Assembly: GCF_012272855.1 (NCBI RefSeq)
Contig: NZ_JAAXCQ010000015.1
Coordinates: forward strand, 47,385-111,384
Direction: 5' to 3'
DNA: 64,000 bases
From: Arenibacter sp. 6A1
GTDB lineage: Bacteria; Bacteroidota; Bacteroidia; Flavobacteriales; Flavobacteriaceae
The number at the start of each line of letters is the position of its first letter. The first letter of the stretch is position 1. The position numbers and the translations under genes were made by a program. The notes under the pieces are model-generated. The model saw only the letters and a program-made list of their open reading frames with translations, was not told the DNA's origin and did not search any database. Of the stretch, positions 51,767 through 60,811 are shown one piece after another.

Positions 51767-52012
51767 ATGGCCAATTATTATTGTGAATATTGCGGAACCA
51801 AAAGCGCTACTATCACTACCCTTACTGCCAATAGCTGTCACCGTCATCCATTAGGGAAAGGAAAGCATAAACTATATGAGGGCAGTGAGAAGTCTAGCTA
51901 TAGTTGTAAGCATTGCGGTACCTCTTCCGGCACTATAACGGGGCTTACGGGTAATTCATGCCATAGGCACCCCAACGGCCCAAGTAAGGGCAAGCACGCA
52001 CCTTCTTTATAG
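51767..52012 (+). CDS. Miniprotein with two copies of a CxxCG...CHRHP zinc-binding unit
   Basis: 81 aa made of two tandem repeats of about 42 residues: YYCEYCGTKSATITTLTANS, CHRHPLGKGKH, then YSCKHCGTSSGTITGLTGNS, CHRHPNGPSKGKH. Each has C-x2-C and C-H-x-H, enough ligands for one zinc. The unit Y-x-C-x-x-C-G-T-x-S-x-T-I-T-x-L-T-x-N-S-C-H-R-H-P occurs in small Bacteroidota proteins as I recall them, without a known function. Monocistronic, followed by a terminator. No signal peptide. Confidence 0.75.
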   Translation: MANYYCEYCGTKSATITTLTANSCHRHPLGKGKHKLYEGSEKSSYSCKHCGTSSGTITGLTGNSCHRHPNGPSKGKHAPSL

Positions 52013-52043
52013 GGGACCAGCATCTAAAGCCCAGCCAAAAGGG

Positions 52044-52093
52044 AAAACACCGTATAGCCCAGACTATTGTATAGAGGGCAAATGCGGTGTTTT
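52044..52093 (+). terminator. Terminator-like hairpin
   Basis: AAAACACCG, then an inner GCCC/GGGC pairing across a long loop, CGGTGTTTT. 31 bases past the zinc-finger-like gene. Confidence 0.55.
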
Positions 52094-52146
52094 AAATTAA
52101 AACCTATAAAACATGATCTTTTATTAGTAGGCAAAGGGTATAACCG

Positions 52147-53466
52147 CTAAAAGGCTGGTTTGAAAATCCTTGATTTAAGAGGTTTATAGCCAATAAAGAA
52201 AATAGTCCATAACAATAAAAGGAATAAATACGAGGTATTAGCCATTAAATCCAGGTAATCGATCTTTCCTTTGGTAAAACTTAAAATCATTAATACCTGT
52301 GCGCCATAGGGTAAGAGACCTTGTGAAATACAAGCAAATATATCGAGAATAGAAGCGGTTTTTTTGTTGTCCAATTGGTACTCGTCATTAATGGTTTTAG
52401 CGATAGCGCCTACTATAATGATAGAAACCGTGTTATTGGCAATAGCAGTGTTAACACCCCCGACCAAGGCAGCAATTCCAAATTGAGCCGAGGTCTTATT
52501 CTTGATCAAGGCTTTTATTTTATTCAGGATATAATCGATCCCTCCATTAAAAGCAACCAAAGCGGCCAAACCACCAGAGAGCAACGACAATAAGAAAATC
52601 TCGGTCATATTGGTAAATCCACCATAGGCTATTTTGGTCGATTCAAGGAGGGTGAAGTCACCATATAATACACCTAATAGCACAGCGGAAAGAATACCTA
52701 AAAGAAGCACCACAAATACATTAATCCCAACTACTGATAATAGAATAACCAATAGATACGGCATAATTTTAATAATAGAGTACGAATAGGTAACAGTTTC
52801 TGTTGGGGTATTATTAATATCCATACCCTGAAAGATTAAGACACCTATGGTCAGCAGCGCTGCGGGAATGGCTATTTTAATATTTTGCTTAAACTTGTCG
52901 CTCATTTTACATTCCAAGGATTGTGTAGAGGCGATAGTGGTATCTGAAATAAGGGAAAGGTTGTCGCCAAACATAGCGCCCCCTAACAAGGCACCGCACA
53001 GCACTGCCAGGGAAACTCCGCCTTTATCGGCAAAGCCTACTACAATAGGAGCGAGGGCTACAATAGCGCCCACAGAAGTACCAGTAGATACAGATAAGAA
53101 GGAGGCTATTAGGAAAACGCCAATATAAATATACTCTATAGCGATATAATCTAATCCAAGGTTGACGATGGCATCGACACTTCCGGTGGCCTCGGTAATC
53201 GCAGCAAAGGCTCCGGCAAGTAGATAGATAAGGCACATTGTAAGAATCTTATCATCGCCACAACCTTTTAAAAGGGTTTTTATTTTTGAATTTACAGATT
53301 GTTTAAATAGTAGAAAGGCAACAATAATTCCTGCCAATACCGCTATAGGAGAAGGCAAAGCATAAAAGTCGTTTTGATAAATGCCGACACCTAAAAAGGT
53401 GAATACAAATACAAATAATGGAATCAGTGCCGTAAAACTTGAATTTTTGTCTTTTGAATATGCCAT
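52147..53466 (-). CDS. Na+/H+ antiporter NhaC family protein (second copy)
   Basis: 439 aa with about 11 transmembrane segments. VSTGTSVGAIVALAPIVVGF and LCGALLGGAMFGDNLSLISD correspond to the NhaC signature GAILSGAYFGDKMSPLSD of the first copy, and NTAIANNTVSIIIVGAIAK and ISQGLLPYGAQVLMI fall in the C-terminal half. It is shorter than the first NhaC and diverged, so it may carry another substrate. Single-gene unit. Confidence 0.87.
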   Translation of the reverse strand: MAYSKDKNSSFTALIPLFVFVFTFLGVGIYQNDFYALPSPIAVLAGIIVAFLLFKQSVNSKIKTLLKGCGDDKILTMCLIYLLAGAFAAITEATGSVDAIVNLGLDYIAIEYIYIGVFLIASFLSVSTGTSVGAIVALAPIVVGFADKGGVSLAVLCGALLGGAMFGDNLSLISDTTIASTQSLECKMSDKFKQNIKIAIPAALLTIGVLIFQGMDINNTPTETVTYSYSIIKIMPYLLVILLSVVGINVFVVLLLGILSAVLLGVLYGDFTLLESTKIAYGGFTNMTEIFLLSLLSGGLAALVAFNGGIDYILNKIKALIKNKTSAQFGIAALVGGVNTAIANNTVSIIIVGAIAKTINDEYQLDNKKTASILDIFACISQGLLPYGAQVLMILSFTKGKIDYLDLMANTSYLFLLLLWTIFFIGYKPLKSRIFKPAF

Positions 53467-53952
53467 TTTAATATTTTTGGAAGCTCAAAAGAAATGACAG
53501 CAAATAGTTGGGAATATGGTTTAACATTTGTTCCAATGATATTTGGCTTATCTATTTAGCACCTTGCTTGTTAATGCAGGTTGCTATCTCTTTTGAGATT
53601 CTTGATAATTAAGGCCGCAAAAGTAGGGAATTTGAAGCAAACTATTTCTTAAATTACTCTTATTGTTTTTTAAAATTACTTCTTTCCTTAAGGAGTGTAA
53701 AAGACCTTTGCAATGTCCTATAGATACAGCATTGGGGCTGTATAGTTGAGGTTCTTTTTATTTAAAAGCTAGGAGATAAAACAACGCATCTGATGTATCA
53801 TATAAACAGAGATTAAGGTAGGAGTGCTTATATGGCAGCTACGCTCTATTCGCAACTCAACTTTTCAAGGGTTTAGCGGCTTATTCCATAGGATTATAAA
53901 ACAATTGGCAGTATTCCTTGTAAAAGGGCATATCTTTGCCAAAAATTATTTT
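53467..53952. other. Intergenic stretch with a possible helicase promoter
   Basis: 486 bases. TATCTTTG at 53931-53938 matches TAnnTTTG and a TTG lies 23 nt upstream (53905-53907); it is only 14 bases from the helicase ATG. Otherwise empty. Cold-induced helicases often have a longer leader, which is not evident. Confidence 0.35.
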
Positions 53953-55296
53953 ATGTCAAAACAGTTTTCCGATTTAGGAATTAAAGAACAACTACTACAA
54001 AGTTTAGTCGAATTACAAATCTCTGTACCCACAGATATCCAAAAAAAGACTATTCCCTTAATCCTAAATCAGAACAAAGATGTCGTTGGTTTGGCAAAAA
54101 CAGGAACCGGTAAAACGGCTGCTTTTGGATTGCCTTTATTGCAATTGATCAACGAAGAAAATACAGCGGTGCAAGCAGTAATACTAGCGCCCACAAGAGA
54201 ACTAGGGCAACAAATTTATACGAACCTAACTTCTTTTAGCGCTCATAGTCCAGCTATTTCCATAGCCTCTGCATTTGGAGGAATCCCTATAAAACCTCAA
54301 ATAGAACGTTTAAAAAGCCCAACACAAATTGTCGTGGCAACCCCAGGGCGACTAGTCGATTTGGTAAAAAGACAGGCCATTAACATCAAAAACATCGCTT
54401 ATTTAGTATTAGATGAAGCCGATGAAATGGTTAGTGCCTTAAAAGAAGACTTGGATGTCATTATCAAAGAAACTCCTAAGTCTAGAAGAACACTATTATT
54501 TACCGCTACTATGCCTGGGGCCATAAAGCAATTGGTGCAAAATTATATGTCTAAACATGTAGTTCAGGTCGAGGCTGATATGGATACTGTTGGACACCAA
54601 GGCATAGACCATCAATATATGGTTGTAGAGCCTATTGAAAAATTAGAGGTGTTACTGCATTTTTTGAATTCTAAGGAAGGCGAACGCGGAATTATTTTTT
54701 GTAAAACGAAGGCTGCCGTGAATAAACTGGCCAAGAACTTAGCCATTAATAAATTCTCTTCAGGAGCTATCCACGGAAGCTTAACCCAAGGCATACGAGA
54801 TAGGGTTATGGGACAATTTAGAGAGGGGTATATCGATGTACTTGTGGCTACCGATTTGGCAGCACGTGGTATTGACGTTAAAGAAATCTCCTATGTGGTC
54901 AATTATCATTTGCCAGATACCTACGACACCTATGTCCATAGAAGCGGACGTACGGCAAGGGCAGGAGCCAAAGGACTTTCTTTGACAATTTTACAACAAG
55001 AAGAAGTAGAAGAGATAGCCGATTTTGAAAAAGAATTAGGGATCGTTTTCCATAAATTTGAAAAGGCGGATGCACAAAGCATAGAGGAAAACAATAGTCT
55101 GGTTTGGGCTAAAAAAATATTTAAGACAAAACCAAACCGCACTGTTTCTAAAGAATTCAAGGAAAAAATAAGCACCATATTCCATCATCTAACCAAGGAA
55201 GAATTGGTAGAGAAAATATTGGCAAATCACCTTGCAGAAACTACGGCTGCTAGCCAACCATTAGAAAAATCTAAAAAGAAAAAAAGAAATAGCTAA
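53953..55296 (+). CDS. DEAD-box RNA helicase
   Basis: 447 aa from ATG 53953 (MSKQFSDLGIKEQLLQSLVE); the 43 extra codons upstream lack any family match. Motifs in order: Q motif region PTDIQKKTIPLIL, I GLAKTGTGKTAAFGLP, Ia APTRELGQQI, Ib TPGRLVDLV, II VLDEADEM, III FTATMP, IV GIIFCKTKAAVNKLA, V VLVATDLAARGIDV, VI HRSGRTARAG. A short basic C-terminal tail follows (EKSKKKKRNS). Close to the RhlE/CshA/DeaD group. Unwinds RNA in ribosome assembly or mRNA turnover; a precise paralog call is not possible. Confidence 0.94.
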   Translation: MSKQFSDLGIKEQLLQSLVELQISVPTDIQKKTIPLILNQNKDVVGLAKTGTGKTAAFGLPLLQLINEENTAVQAVILAPTRELGQQIYTNLTSFSAHSPAISIASAFGGIPIKPQIERLKSPTQIVVATPGRLVDLVKRQAINIKNIAYLVLDEADEMVSALKEDLDVIIKETPKSRRTLLFTATMPGAIKQLVQNYMSKHVVQVEADMDTVGHQGIDHQYMVVEPIEKLEVLLHFLNSKEGERGIIFCKTKAAVNKLAKNLAINKFSSGAIHGSLTQGIRDRVMGQFREGYIDVLVATDLAARGIDVKEISYVVNYHLPDTYDTYVHRSGRTARAGAKGLSLTILQQEEVEEIADFEKELGIVFHKFEKADAQSIEENNSLVWAKKIFKTKPNRTVSKEFKEKISTIFHHLTKEELVEKILANHLAETTAASQPLEKSKKKKRNS

Positions 55297-55377
55297 GAAG
55301 ATTTAATCTATTTTTTAGAAAGCTTTTGTTGAGGTGTCTTTGAAGACCGATTCCTTAAAAAAGCAAAGGGTATTATC

Positions 55378-55420
55378 AAACCTCTTAGTGTCCCTATTAT
55401 AGGAAACTAAGAGGTTTTTA
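55378..55420 (+). terminator. Rho-independent terminator of the helicase gene
   Basis: AAACCTCTTAGT, inner CCTAT/ATAGG stem, ACTAAGAGGTTT, then TTTA. Both stems are perfect. Confidence 0.88.
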
Positions 55421-55633
55421 CATTAAATACAGAAGATCAACTCTCAATTTCCAGTTATAAAAAATCACAGGGGTATTATTGGTTATGCGCTTACCAAAAT
55501 ATTACCTCGTATAAGCCTTCCCATCCTATTGCAGCCCTTCATGATATATAGGATGTTGTCTAAAAAAATCTCCCTTCAAAACTAACTTCAGTATTTTCGA
55601 AACATGAAAGACCTTGCCGTCATCGTGTTATTA

Positions 55634-55671
55634 GGGGTATGAAGCCCACCGGTGCGAAAACGTACGCTAAG
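55634..55671 (+). repeat. 38-bp Tn3-type terminal inverted repeat
   Basis: Exactly 38 bases from GGGGTATGAAGCCC to CGAAAACGTACGCTAAG. The Tn3 terminal repeat also starts GGGG, has CGAAAAC near base 22-28 and ends ACGTTAAG. This fixes the left border of the transposon. Confidence 0.85.
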
Positions 55672-55803
55672 GGAATTACTAGACTAGTTATCAATGTTTT
55701 AAATAATATTATTTTAATTAGTTTTACCAACTTTTCTCTCTGTAAACCACATCAACAGGTGCTAAACCAGCACATTTGGAGAAATTTAGGTTACAACGCT
55801 ACC

Positions 55804-55818
55804 AAAACGTACGCTAAG
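55804..55818 (+). repeat. Second copy of the inner half of the terminal repeat, at the tnpA stop
   Basis: AAAACGTACGCTAAG repeats bases 55657-55671 exactly, in direct orientation, 147 bases further in, and covers the tnpA stop codon (TAG on the minus strand). The outer half (GGGG...) is not repeated. Confidence 0.8.
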
Positions 55819-58800
55819 GAATAATTTTTAACTTTTCATTAAGAGCTCCTAGATTACGTAATTTCCCTTTCAAGAATTTTTCTTCGATTTCAAAAGAATA
55901 ATGTCCCAACATATTTACATGTTTAAATATAAGTGGAGATAATCTTTCCAAATCCTCATCATTTAATGTAACACCTTTTGTTTCTAGATGTTCAATTGAT
56001 TTTTGCATGTAGATGGAATTCCACAAAATGACAGCGTTCGTTACCAGTCCAAGAGCTCCAAGTTGATTTTCCTGACCTTCTTTGTACCGTTTTCTAATTT
56101 CCCCACGTTGCCCATAGCAAATGGCCCTAGCAACGTTATGCCTACTTTCCCCTCTATTAAGTTGGGTAAGTATTCTGCGCCTATACTCTTGGCTATCAAT
56201 ATAATTTAAAAGGTAAAGGGTTTTGTTGATACGACCAACTTCTTTTATGGCCTTGGCCAAACCTGAAGGTCTGTCACTTTTGAGCAGGGTCTTCATTAGT
56301 TCAGAAGCCCTGACCGTTCCTAATTTCAATGAACCTGCCATACGTAACATATCGTTCCAATTATCTTCTATTGGCGCCGCTTTGGCAATACCTCTTGAAA
56401 TATCGTCGAGAGGCCCATAGTCTGAATCTTTATCAATTCTCCAAAATACAGCTTCTCCGGCATCTGCCAATCTAGGAGAGAATTGATAGCCAAGCAACCA
56501 AAACAGACCAAATACCATTTCGCTTGCACCTGCAGTATCGGTCATAATCTCTGTAGGAACCAAACTTGTTTGCTGTTCTAACAAGCCATCCAAAATAAAC
56601 ATTGAATCCCTCAAAGTTCCTGGGACGGCAATACCATGAAATCCCGAAAATTGATCTGATACAAAGTTGTACCAGGTTATTCCTCGGTTAGCACCGAAAT
56701 ACTTTCTATTGTACCCGGAATTGATTGTTTGAACAGGCGTTACAAAACGCATACCATCAGCGGATGCTACCATACCACTTCCCCATTTATTGACCAATGA
56801 AAGTGTGGACTGGTAATCAACGAGATTTGCATTTGCCATGGTCAACGTTTCTTCCCTAAAGTAATTTTGTTTCACCCAATTTAAACGATGTCGGGTCAAA
56901 GCAGGAATAGTATCTTTAACCAAAGGCTCTATTCCTATATTACATGCCTCGGCAATGAGTACAGCACATATACTAACTGTTAGATCTTTACTTCTGGAAC
57001 CGGACTCACTCACATGACTGAAGGAGTCAATAAAATTAGTATGACCCTGAATTTCCAATAGGAGTTCTGTAAGATCAACTTTTGGTAATAAGCTCCGGAT
57101 AGATTCTTTTAAAGATTTTAAACTATCGGGCTCGACAAGTCCATCAAGTTTCCTAATTGTCAACGAAGGCTGGTTTCCTGAAATATCTAAACAGACTGAA
57201 TCGTTGTCTTGAAAATTAGAAGCTACTTTTTTATAAGTAGTGTCAAGTTCTTTTACTAGTTTATCTACAGACTCCTTTCCGTTTTCAATATGTCCCAGAG
57301 AAGCGCATATTTGACTTTTATTGTTTCTCCAGTAATTTTCCTTTAGTAATTTCATTCTTGGGTCACCCCAACGATCTCCATTTTTGATATAGATGTCCCT
57401 GCGTTTGAGAGCATCTAAAAAATGATTTAAAAAACATATGGTATACCCTTTTTTCGATATATTACCTTCCTCGTCGGTAATTAATCTTTTCCATAAAGGT
57501 GTGATGATATCCGTTGGAGGGTTATCAAGAAATTTGTTTTTATCATATTGAAGACTTGCAAGAAAAAAGAATATATCAAGTAGATTTTCACCAGAAGGTG
57601 CAGCTTCGAACTCAATATCCTCGAATAATCTAGGAAGTATCTTTTTAATTTTCCCATATTGTGCTATCATCTCCTCTAAATAATCGCTGTTTTCTGGACG
57701 TGCCAGCTCGTTAACCGTGTCCATCGAATTTGCAATCAAATCTTTAGATGCAATCTTGAATATCGATTTTCTCAGTTTCGAATTCGATATTTTTTCGTCC
57801 AATATAAGCTTGCTTACTTTGGCCAAAATAACCGCAGACCTATCCAAATCCTTTAAAGTACGTAGTCTTTTCTTTTTGCCTATTCGTTTTGCATCATTGA
57901 CAATATTAGTTGCCAACAGCTCTAGAACATCCAATGCGTCGTCCAATGCCATAACTTCATATACTTTCACAAAGGCTACAAGAACTGCTAAACGCCTTTG
58001 CTCTGGCATTCTACTGATTCTATAAGCAGATGTAATAGATGCATGATTTGCAAGTTGTCTGATTTTTATCGGCGGTATTCCTTGAAAATCCAATTCCCCA
58101 ATTCCAAAGGAACGTAGACCTTGATAACGTTTCAACGCTTTTATAAAAGATGTGCTACTTATTCTTACAGGACCTTTTCGATAATAATCAAACCAAGATG
58201 TTTGCATTGGTTCGGAAATTTCCAATAAATCATTTAGTCTTGATTTTTGGGATAAAGAAGGAAGGTCTGCCAGTTTTTCCCATAAGGTTTCGAATGCTCT
58301 TTGACGAATTTCCCCTATCAGCCGAGTAAGGGTTGTAGCCCCAGGAAGTAAAATTTTGTTTTTCACTAACCAAGATGTTGCCAAATCAAACAAAAGATTG
58401 GGTCTTTCATCACTAATCCATGCCCTAAGATAAATTAGCCTGGTCAATCTAAATGACAAATAGCCTTTGGTATACTCGCGATAGTTATATTGTTTTTTAA
58501 TTAATGCTCTGTGTTCCCGTTTGGTAGTCTCCCTTTTCCCATATGATTTTAAAATTGTTATGTTTTCCATTGATACTTGTTCTGCAACAAATTCTTTTAT
58601 AGCAGTTGGAACTTCAGAAAGCTCGTTTAGGAATGTTCCTAAAAACCGAACACAGGTTAATTGTAGTGCTACTCCAAACTTATTGGCATTACCTCTTCGT
58701 TTGGAAATAAATTCTAAATCTAAATTGTCCAATGTAAAATATTTGGAAATCTGATTTTCGTTTAGAACCTCTGGGAATTTCCCATAATTTTTCTTCTGCT

Positions 58801-58825
58801 CTTGAGTTAAAATTTCATTGGACAT
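55814..58825 (-). CDS. tnpA: Tn3 family transposase
   Basis: 1003 aa, full length for TnpA. N-terminal DUF4158 region starts LTQEQKKNYGKFPEVLNENQ, and the catalytic domain has the D-D-E triad in SADGMRFVTPV (about residue 688), IMTDTAGASEMVFGLFWLLG (about 760) and LNRGESRHNVARAICYGQRG (about 892), positions that agree with Tn3. The C-terminus LSPLIFKHVNMLGHYSFEI is standard. It makes cointegrates in replicative transposition. The stop codon sits inside a copy of the inner terminal repeat. No frameshift: apparently functional. Confidence 0.96.
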   Translation of the reverse strand: MSNEILTQEQKKNYGKFPEVLNENQISKYFTLDNLDLEFISKRRGNANKFGVALQLTCVRFLGTFLNELSEVPTAIKEFVAEQVSMENITILKSYGKRETTKREHRALIKKQYNYREYTKGYLSFRLTRLIYLRAWISDERPNLLFDLATSWLVKNKILLPGATTLTRLIGEIRQRAFETLWEKLADLPSLSQKSRLNDLLEISEPMQTSWFDYYRKGPVRISSTSFIKALKRYQGLRSFGIGELDFQGIPPIKIRQLANHASITSAYRISRMPEQRRLAVLVAFVKVYEVMALDDALDVLELLATNIVNDAKRIGKKKRLRTLKDLDRSAVILAKVSKLILDEKISNSKLRKSIFKIASKDLIANSMDTVNELARPENSDYLEEMIAQYGKIKKILPRLFEDIEFEAAPSGENLLDIFFFLASLQYDKNKFLDNPPTDIITPLWKRLITDEEGNISKKGYTICFLNHFLDALKRRDIYIKNGDRWGDPRMKLLKENYWRNNKSQICASLGHIENGKESVDKLVKELDTTYKKVASNFQDNDSVCLDISGNQPSLTIRKLDGLVEPDSLKSLKESIRSLLPKVDLTELLLEIQGHTNFIDSFSHVSESGSRSKDLTVSICAVLIAEACNIGIEPLVKDTIPALTRHRLNWVKQNYFREETLTMANANLVDYQSTLSLVNKWGSGMVASADGMRFVTPVQTINSGYNRKYFGANRGITWYNFVSDQFSGFHGIAVPGTLRDSMFILDGLLEQQTSLVPTEIMTDTAGASEMVFGLFWLLGYQFSPRLADAGEAVFWRIDKDSDYGPLDDISRGIAKAAPIEDNWNDMLRMAGSLKLGTVRASELMKTLLKSDRPSGLAKAIKEVGRINKTLYLLNYIDSQEYRRRILTQLNRGESRHNVARAICYGQRGEIRKRYKEGQENQLGALGLVTNAVILWNSIYMQKSIEHLETKGVTLNDEDLERLSPLIFKHVNMLGHYSFEIEEKFLKGKLRNLGALNEKLKIIP

Positions 58826-58944
58826 TGGGTGATGGTTAAGTTATTTTTTCAATAAAGTCTTATCATTTAAAAGAGTGCATTTTGGGTATACCTTTTTGCT
58901 ACCATCAATTTGCTGGTGCAATAATATTTAAAAACAATGTATAT

Positions 58945-58976
58945 TGCACTATCATTACAAAACCATTTATAGTGCA
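58945..58976. promoter_or_regulatory. Resolvase site I-like dyad (res) upstream of tnpR
   Basis: TGCACTAT (58945-58952) and ATAGTGCA (58969-58976) are perfect 8-bp arms across a 16-nt spacer, a 32-bp dyad of the size bound by a resolvase dimer. It ends 3 bases before the tnpR ATG, so TnpR binding would also repress tnpR. Confidence 0.65.
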
Positions 58977-58979
58977 CTT

Positions 58980-59603
58980 ATGAGGATATATGGATATTTG
59001 AGGGCATCGACCAAACATCAAGATGCGGAAAGGGCAAAGAACGAACTTACTGACTTTGCCGATGAAAAGGGCATCAAGGTCTCTTTCTGGTTTATGGAGA
59101 ACGAGACTGGTAGCAAATTAAACCGCCCTGAACTATTTAGGTTGTTGGAAATTACGGAGCCAGGAGATGTATTGCTTGTAGAACAGATTGACAGGATAAG
59201 TAGATTAAACGCTAAGGATTGGGATTCCTTGAAATCGCTCATATCGGACAAGGGTATCAAAATTGTCTCATTGGACCTTCCAACAAGCCATAGGCTTATC
59301 GACAGTTCGGACGAGTTTACCGAAAGGATGTTGTCGGCAATCAATTCCATGTTGCTCGATATGCTAGCTGCGGTTGCCCGTAAAGATTACGAGGACAGGA
59401 GGCGCAGACAGGCACAAGGGGTTCAAAAAGCCAAGCAACAAGGAAAATATAAAGGTCGTCCTGAGAACATCGAATTACAGAACAAGATCGAAGGACTACT
59501 AAGGGACAGTAAGAGCTACAATTACATCCAGAACCTTTTGGGTTGCTCTAGACATACAATATCTAAGGTCAACAAGCGCATAAAATTGGGGATTAATGAG
59601 TAA
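58980..59603 (+). CDS. tnpR: Serine recombinase / Tn3 resolvase
   Basis: 207 aa from ATG 58980 (MRIYGYLRASTKHQDAERAK); the 12 codons above this start would run through the res dyad. Catalytic Ser in Y-L-R-A-S-T (residue about 9), LVEQIDRISRLNAKDWDSLK and the long E helix region follow, then a C-terminal HTH (YIQNLLGCSRHTISKVNKRI). Resolves the cointegrate made by TnpA at res. Divergent from tnpA with a 154-bp shared control region. Confidence 0.94.
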   Translation: MRIYGYLRASTKHQDAERAKNELTDFADEKGIKVSFWFMENETGSKLNRPELFRLLEITEPGDVLLVEQIDRISRLNAKDWDSLKSLISDKGIKIVSLDLPTSHRLIDSSDEFTERMLSAINSMLLDMLAAVARKDYEDRRRRQAQGVQKAKQQGKYKGRPENIELQNKIEGLLRDSKSYNYIQNLLGCSRHTISKVNKRIKLGINE

Positions 59604-60084
59604 CCAAAATATATATCGACAGCACGTTGCATCTTGAATCATACCTTTTGAAAATAATCTCCGGATTTTGCGAGAGTTCCAAATTATCTAGAGTTATTTA
59701 ACAGGTGTGATTCTAAATCGCTTGGTACACACCGCACGAAAATCAAAACAAAATCTATGCGAAAAAAACTAACATTAGATTTATCCATAAAGGAATCTTT
59801 TTTGAGCAAATGGTTTTTTGAACCTGTTATTAATGGCCCAGTGGAAGGGTAGCTGTCACCAACCGCCAACTAGAAGTAATTCAAATCAAAAGAGATCCTT
59901 TTCTCCATATCAATCTCGATTTTCCCGTAAGGATTGATATGCTTATATATTAAATGAGTCAGAGCACTTAGATCATCAACTCATAAGATGTATGCAACTG
60001 AAATACAGTTGATTGTGATTTAATTCTTAACTTCATAATTCTGTCCAAATCAAACGATAATTTTTTATTGGATAAGGCGAAATC

Positions 60085-60192
60085 GTACTCTCCGTGCATA
60101 TTTATATGCTTGGCGAGTATAATTTTGAGATTAAGGGACGAAAATTACCGTTCGATATTCAAAAAGTATTTGACTTAAAGATAACAGTTTAA
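60085..60192 (+). pseudogene. Relic of a second Tn3 transposase C-terminus
   Basis: The frame reads VLSVHIYMLGEYNFEIKGRK and on to TAA 60192. It parallels the intact TnpA C-terminus LSPLIFKHVNMLGHYSFEIE (about five residues missing after LS, then H-[IV]-x-M-L-G-x-Y-x-F-E-I). Upstream the homology fades. It runs on the plus strand, opposite to tnpA at 55814-58825, and is too divergent to be a simple copy of it. Confidence 0.6.
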
Positions 60193-60274
60193 AATATTGA
60201 AAATCAATATATAACCGGTTTATATCGGAAATTTTGTCCTGTTTTTGGAATAGACCCAATTTCGGGAAAATCTG

Positions 60275-60297
60275 TTACACTATTGGTAATAGTGTAA
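60275..60297. repeat. Perfect hairpin without T-run
   Basis: TTACACTATT, GGT, AATAGTGTAA: 10-bp perfect arms. No poly-T follows, so an operator or recombination site is as likely as a terminator. The TGCACTAT/ATAGTGCA core of the res dyad shares the ACTAT/ATAGT part. Confidence 0.55.
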
Positions 60298-60811
60298 TAA
60301 ATAATTTAGGCACTGAAAAAAACGTGTTATATCCTTTCTTCAGTAAGAAACGGTTGCTCATCTCCATTAGGCCATATCGAGATAATCTTGGTTTCTTATT
60401 GGATACTCCACCACGAGTAGTTGGCCCAATTAAAAAATACGTTTATTTATTTTTCATAGATTATGATTATGTGTTTTAGGCCACGCACTGTTCTATAGGG
60501 AACAGATTCCAAAATTCATTGAACGTTTGACATATTAACACGAACTGACATTTATTTCTCCTTATAAACCACCTTCTATTGGAGTGGTCATATTCTTTTG
60601 GCAGTGCCTGAATCCACGATGTTATTGCGATTTACTTCTTCAATCACTTGTTTAGTAGGGCCTGGAACTTGTCACTACCCCCAGATTCCTTGAAGCCCAC
60701 ATTCTAGGAGGTGAATTCTTACTTCTGTATACGTTTTTTACGAACTTAACTTGTTTACTCCTACAATAATGTATATATTTAATAGGTAATTGCAAAAATC
60801 TTCAAAATACA

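Larger units (their letters stand above)
55634..59603. mobile_element. Tn3-family transposon, one end visible
   Basis: Contains a 38-bp terminal repeat (55634-55671), a divergently arranged tnpA (minus) and tnpR (plus) and a resolution-site dyad between them, the classic Tn3 layout. The interval given is the minimum. The second terminal repeat should read CTTAGCGTACG...CCCC on the plus strand; I searched by eye to base 64000 and did not find it. The element either extends beyond the window, carrying the genes at 60.8-63.8 kb, or has lost its right end. Five bases before the repeat (TATTA, 55629-55633) would be half of the target-site duplication. Confidence 0.85.
59604..60811. other. 1.2-kb gene-poor stretch with relics
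   Basis: Contains a fragment of a second Tn3 transposase (60085-60192) and a perfect 10-bp hairpin (60275-60297). A 31-codon ORF from ATG 59757 (MRKKLTLDLSIKESFLSKWF) is too short to judge. Frames around 60234-60479 look non-coding. Base composition is more AT-rich than in the core genes. Confidence 0.5.

Noticed and set aside
59205..59225. ACGCTAAGG resembling the Tn3 repeat end
   Set aside because: It lies in conserved resolvase coding sequence (NAKDWDS) and the neighbouring bases do not match.
60734..60765. Possible right-hand Tn3 terminal repeat (TATACGTTTTTTACG)
   Set aside because: Only a short loose match to the inner half of the expected end, with no CCCC at the outer edge.
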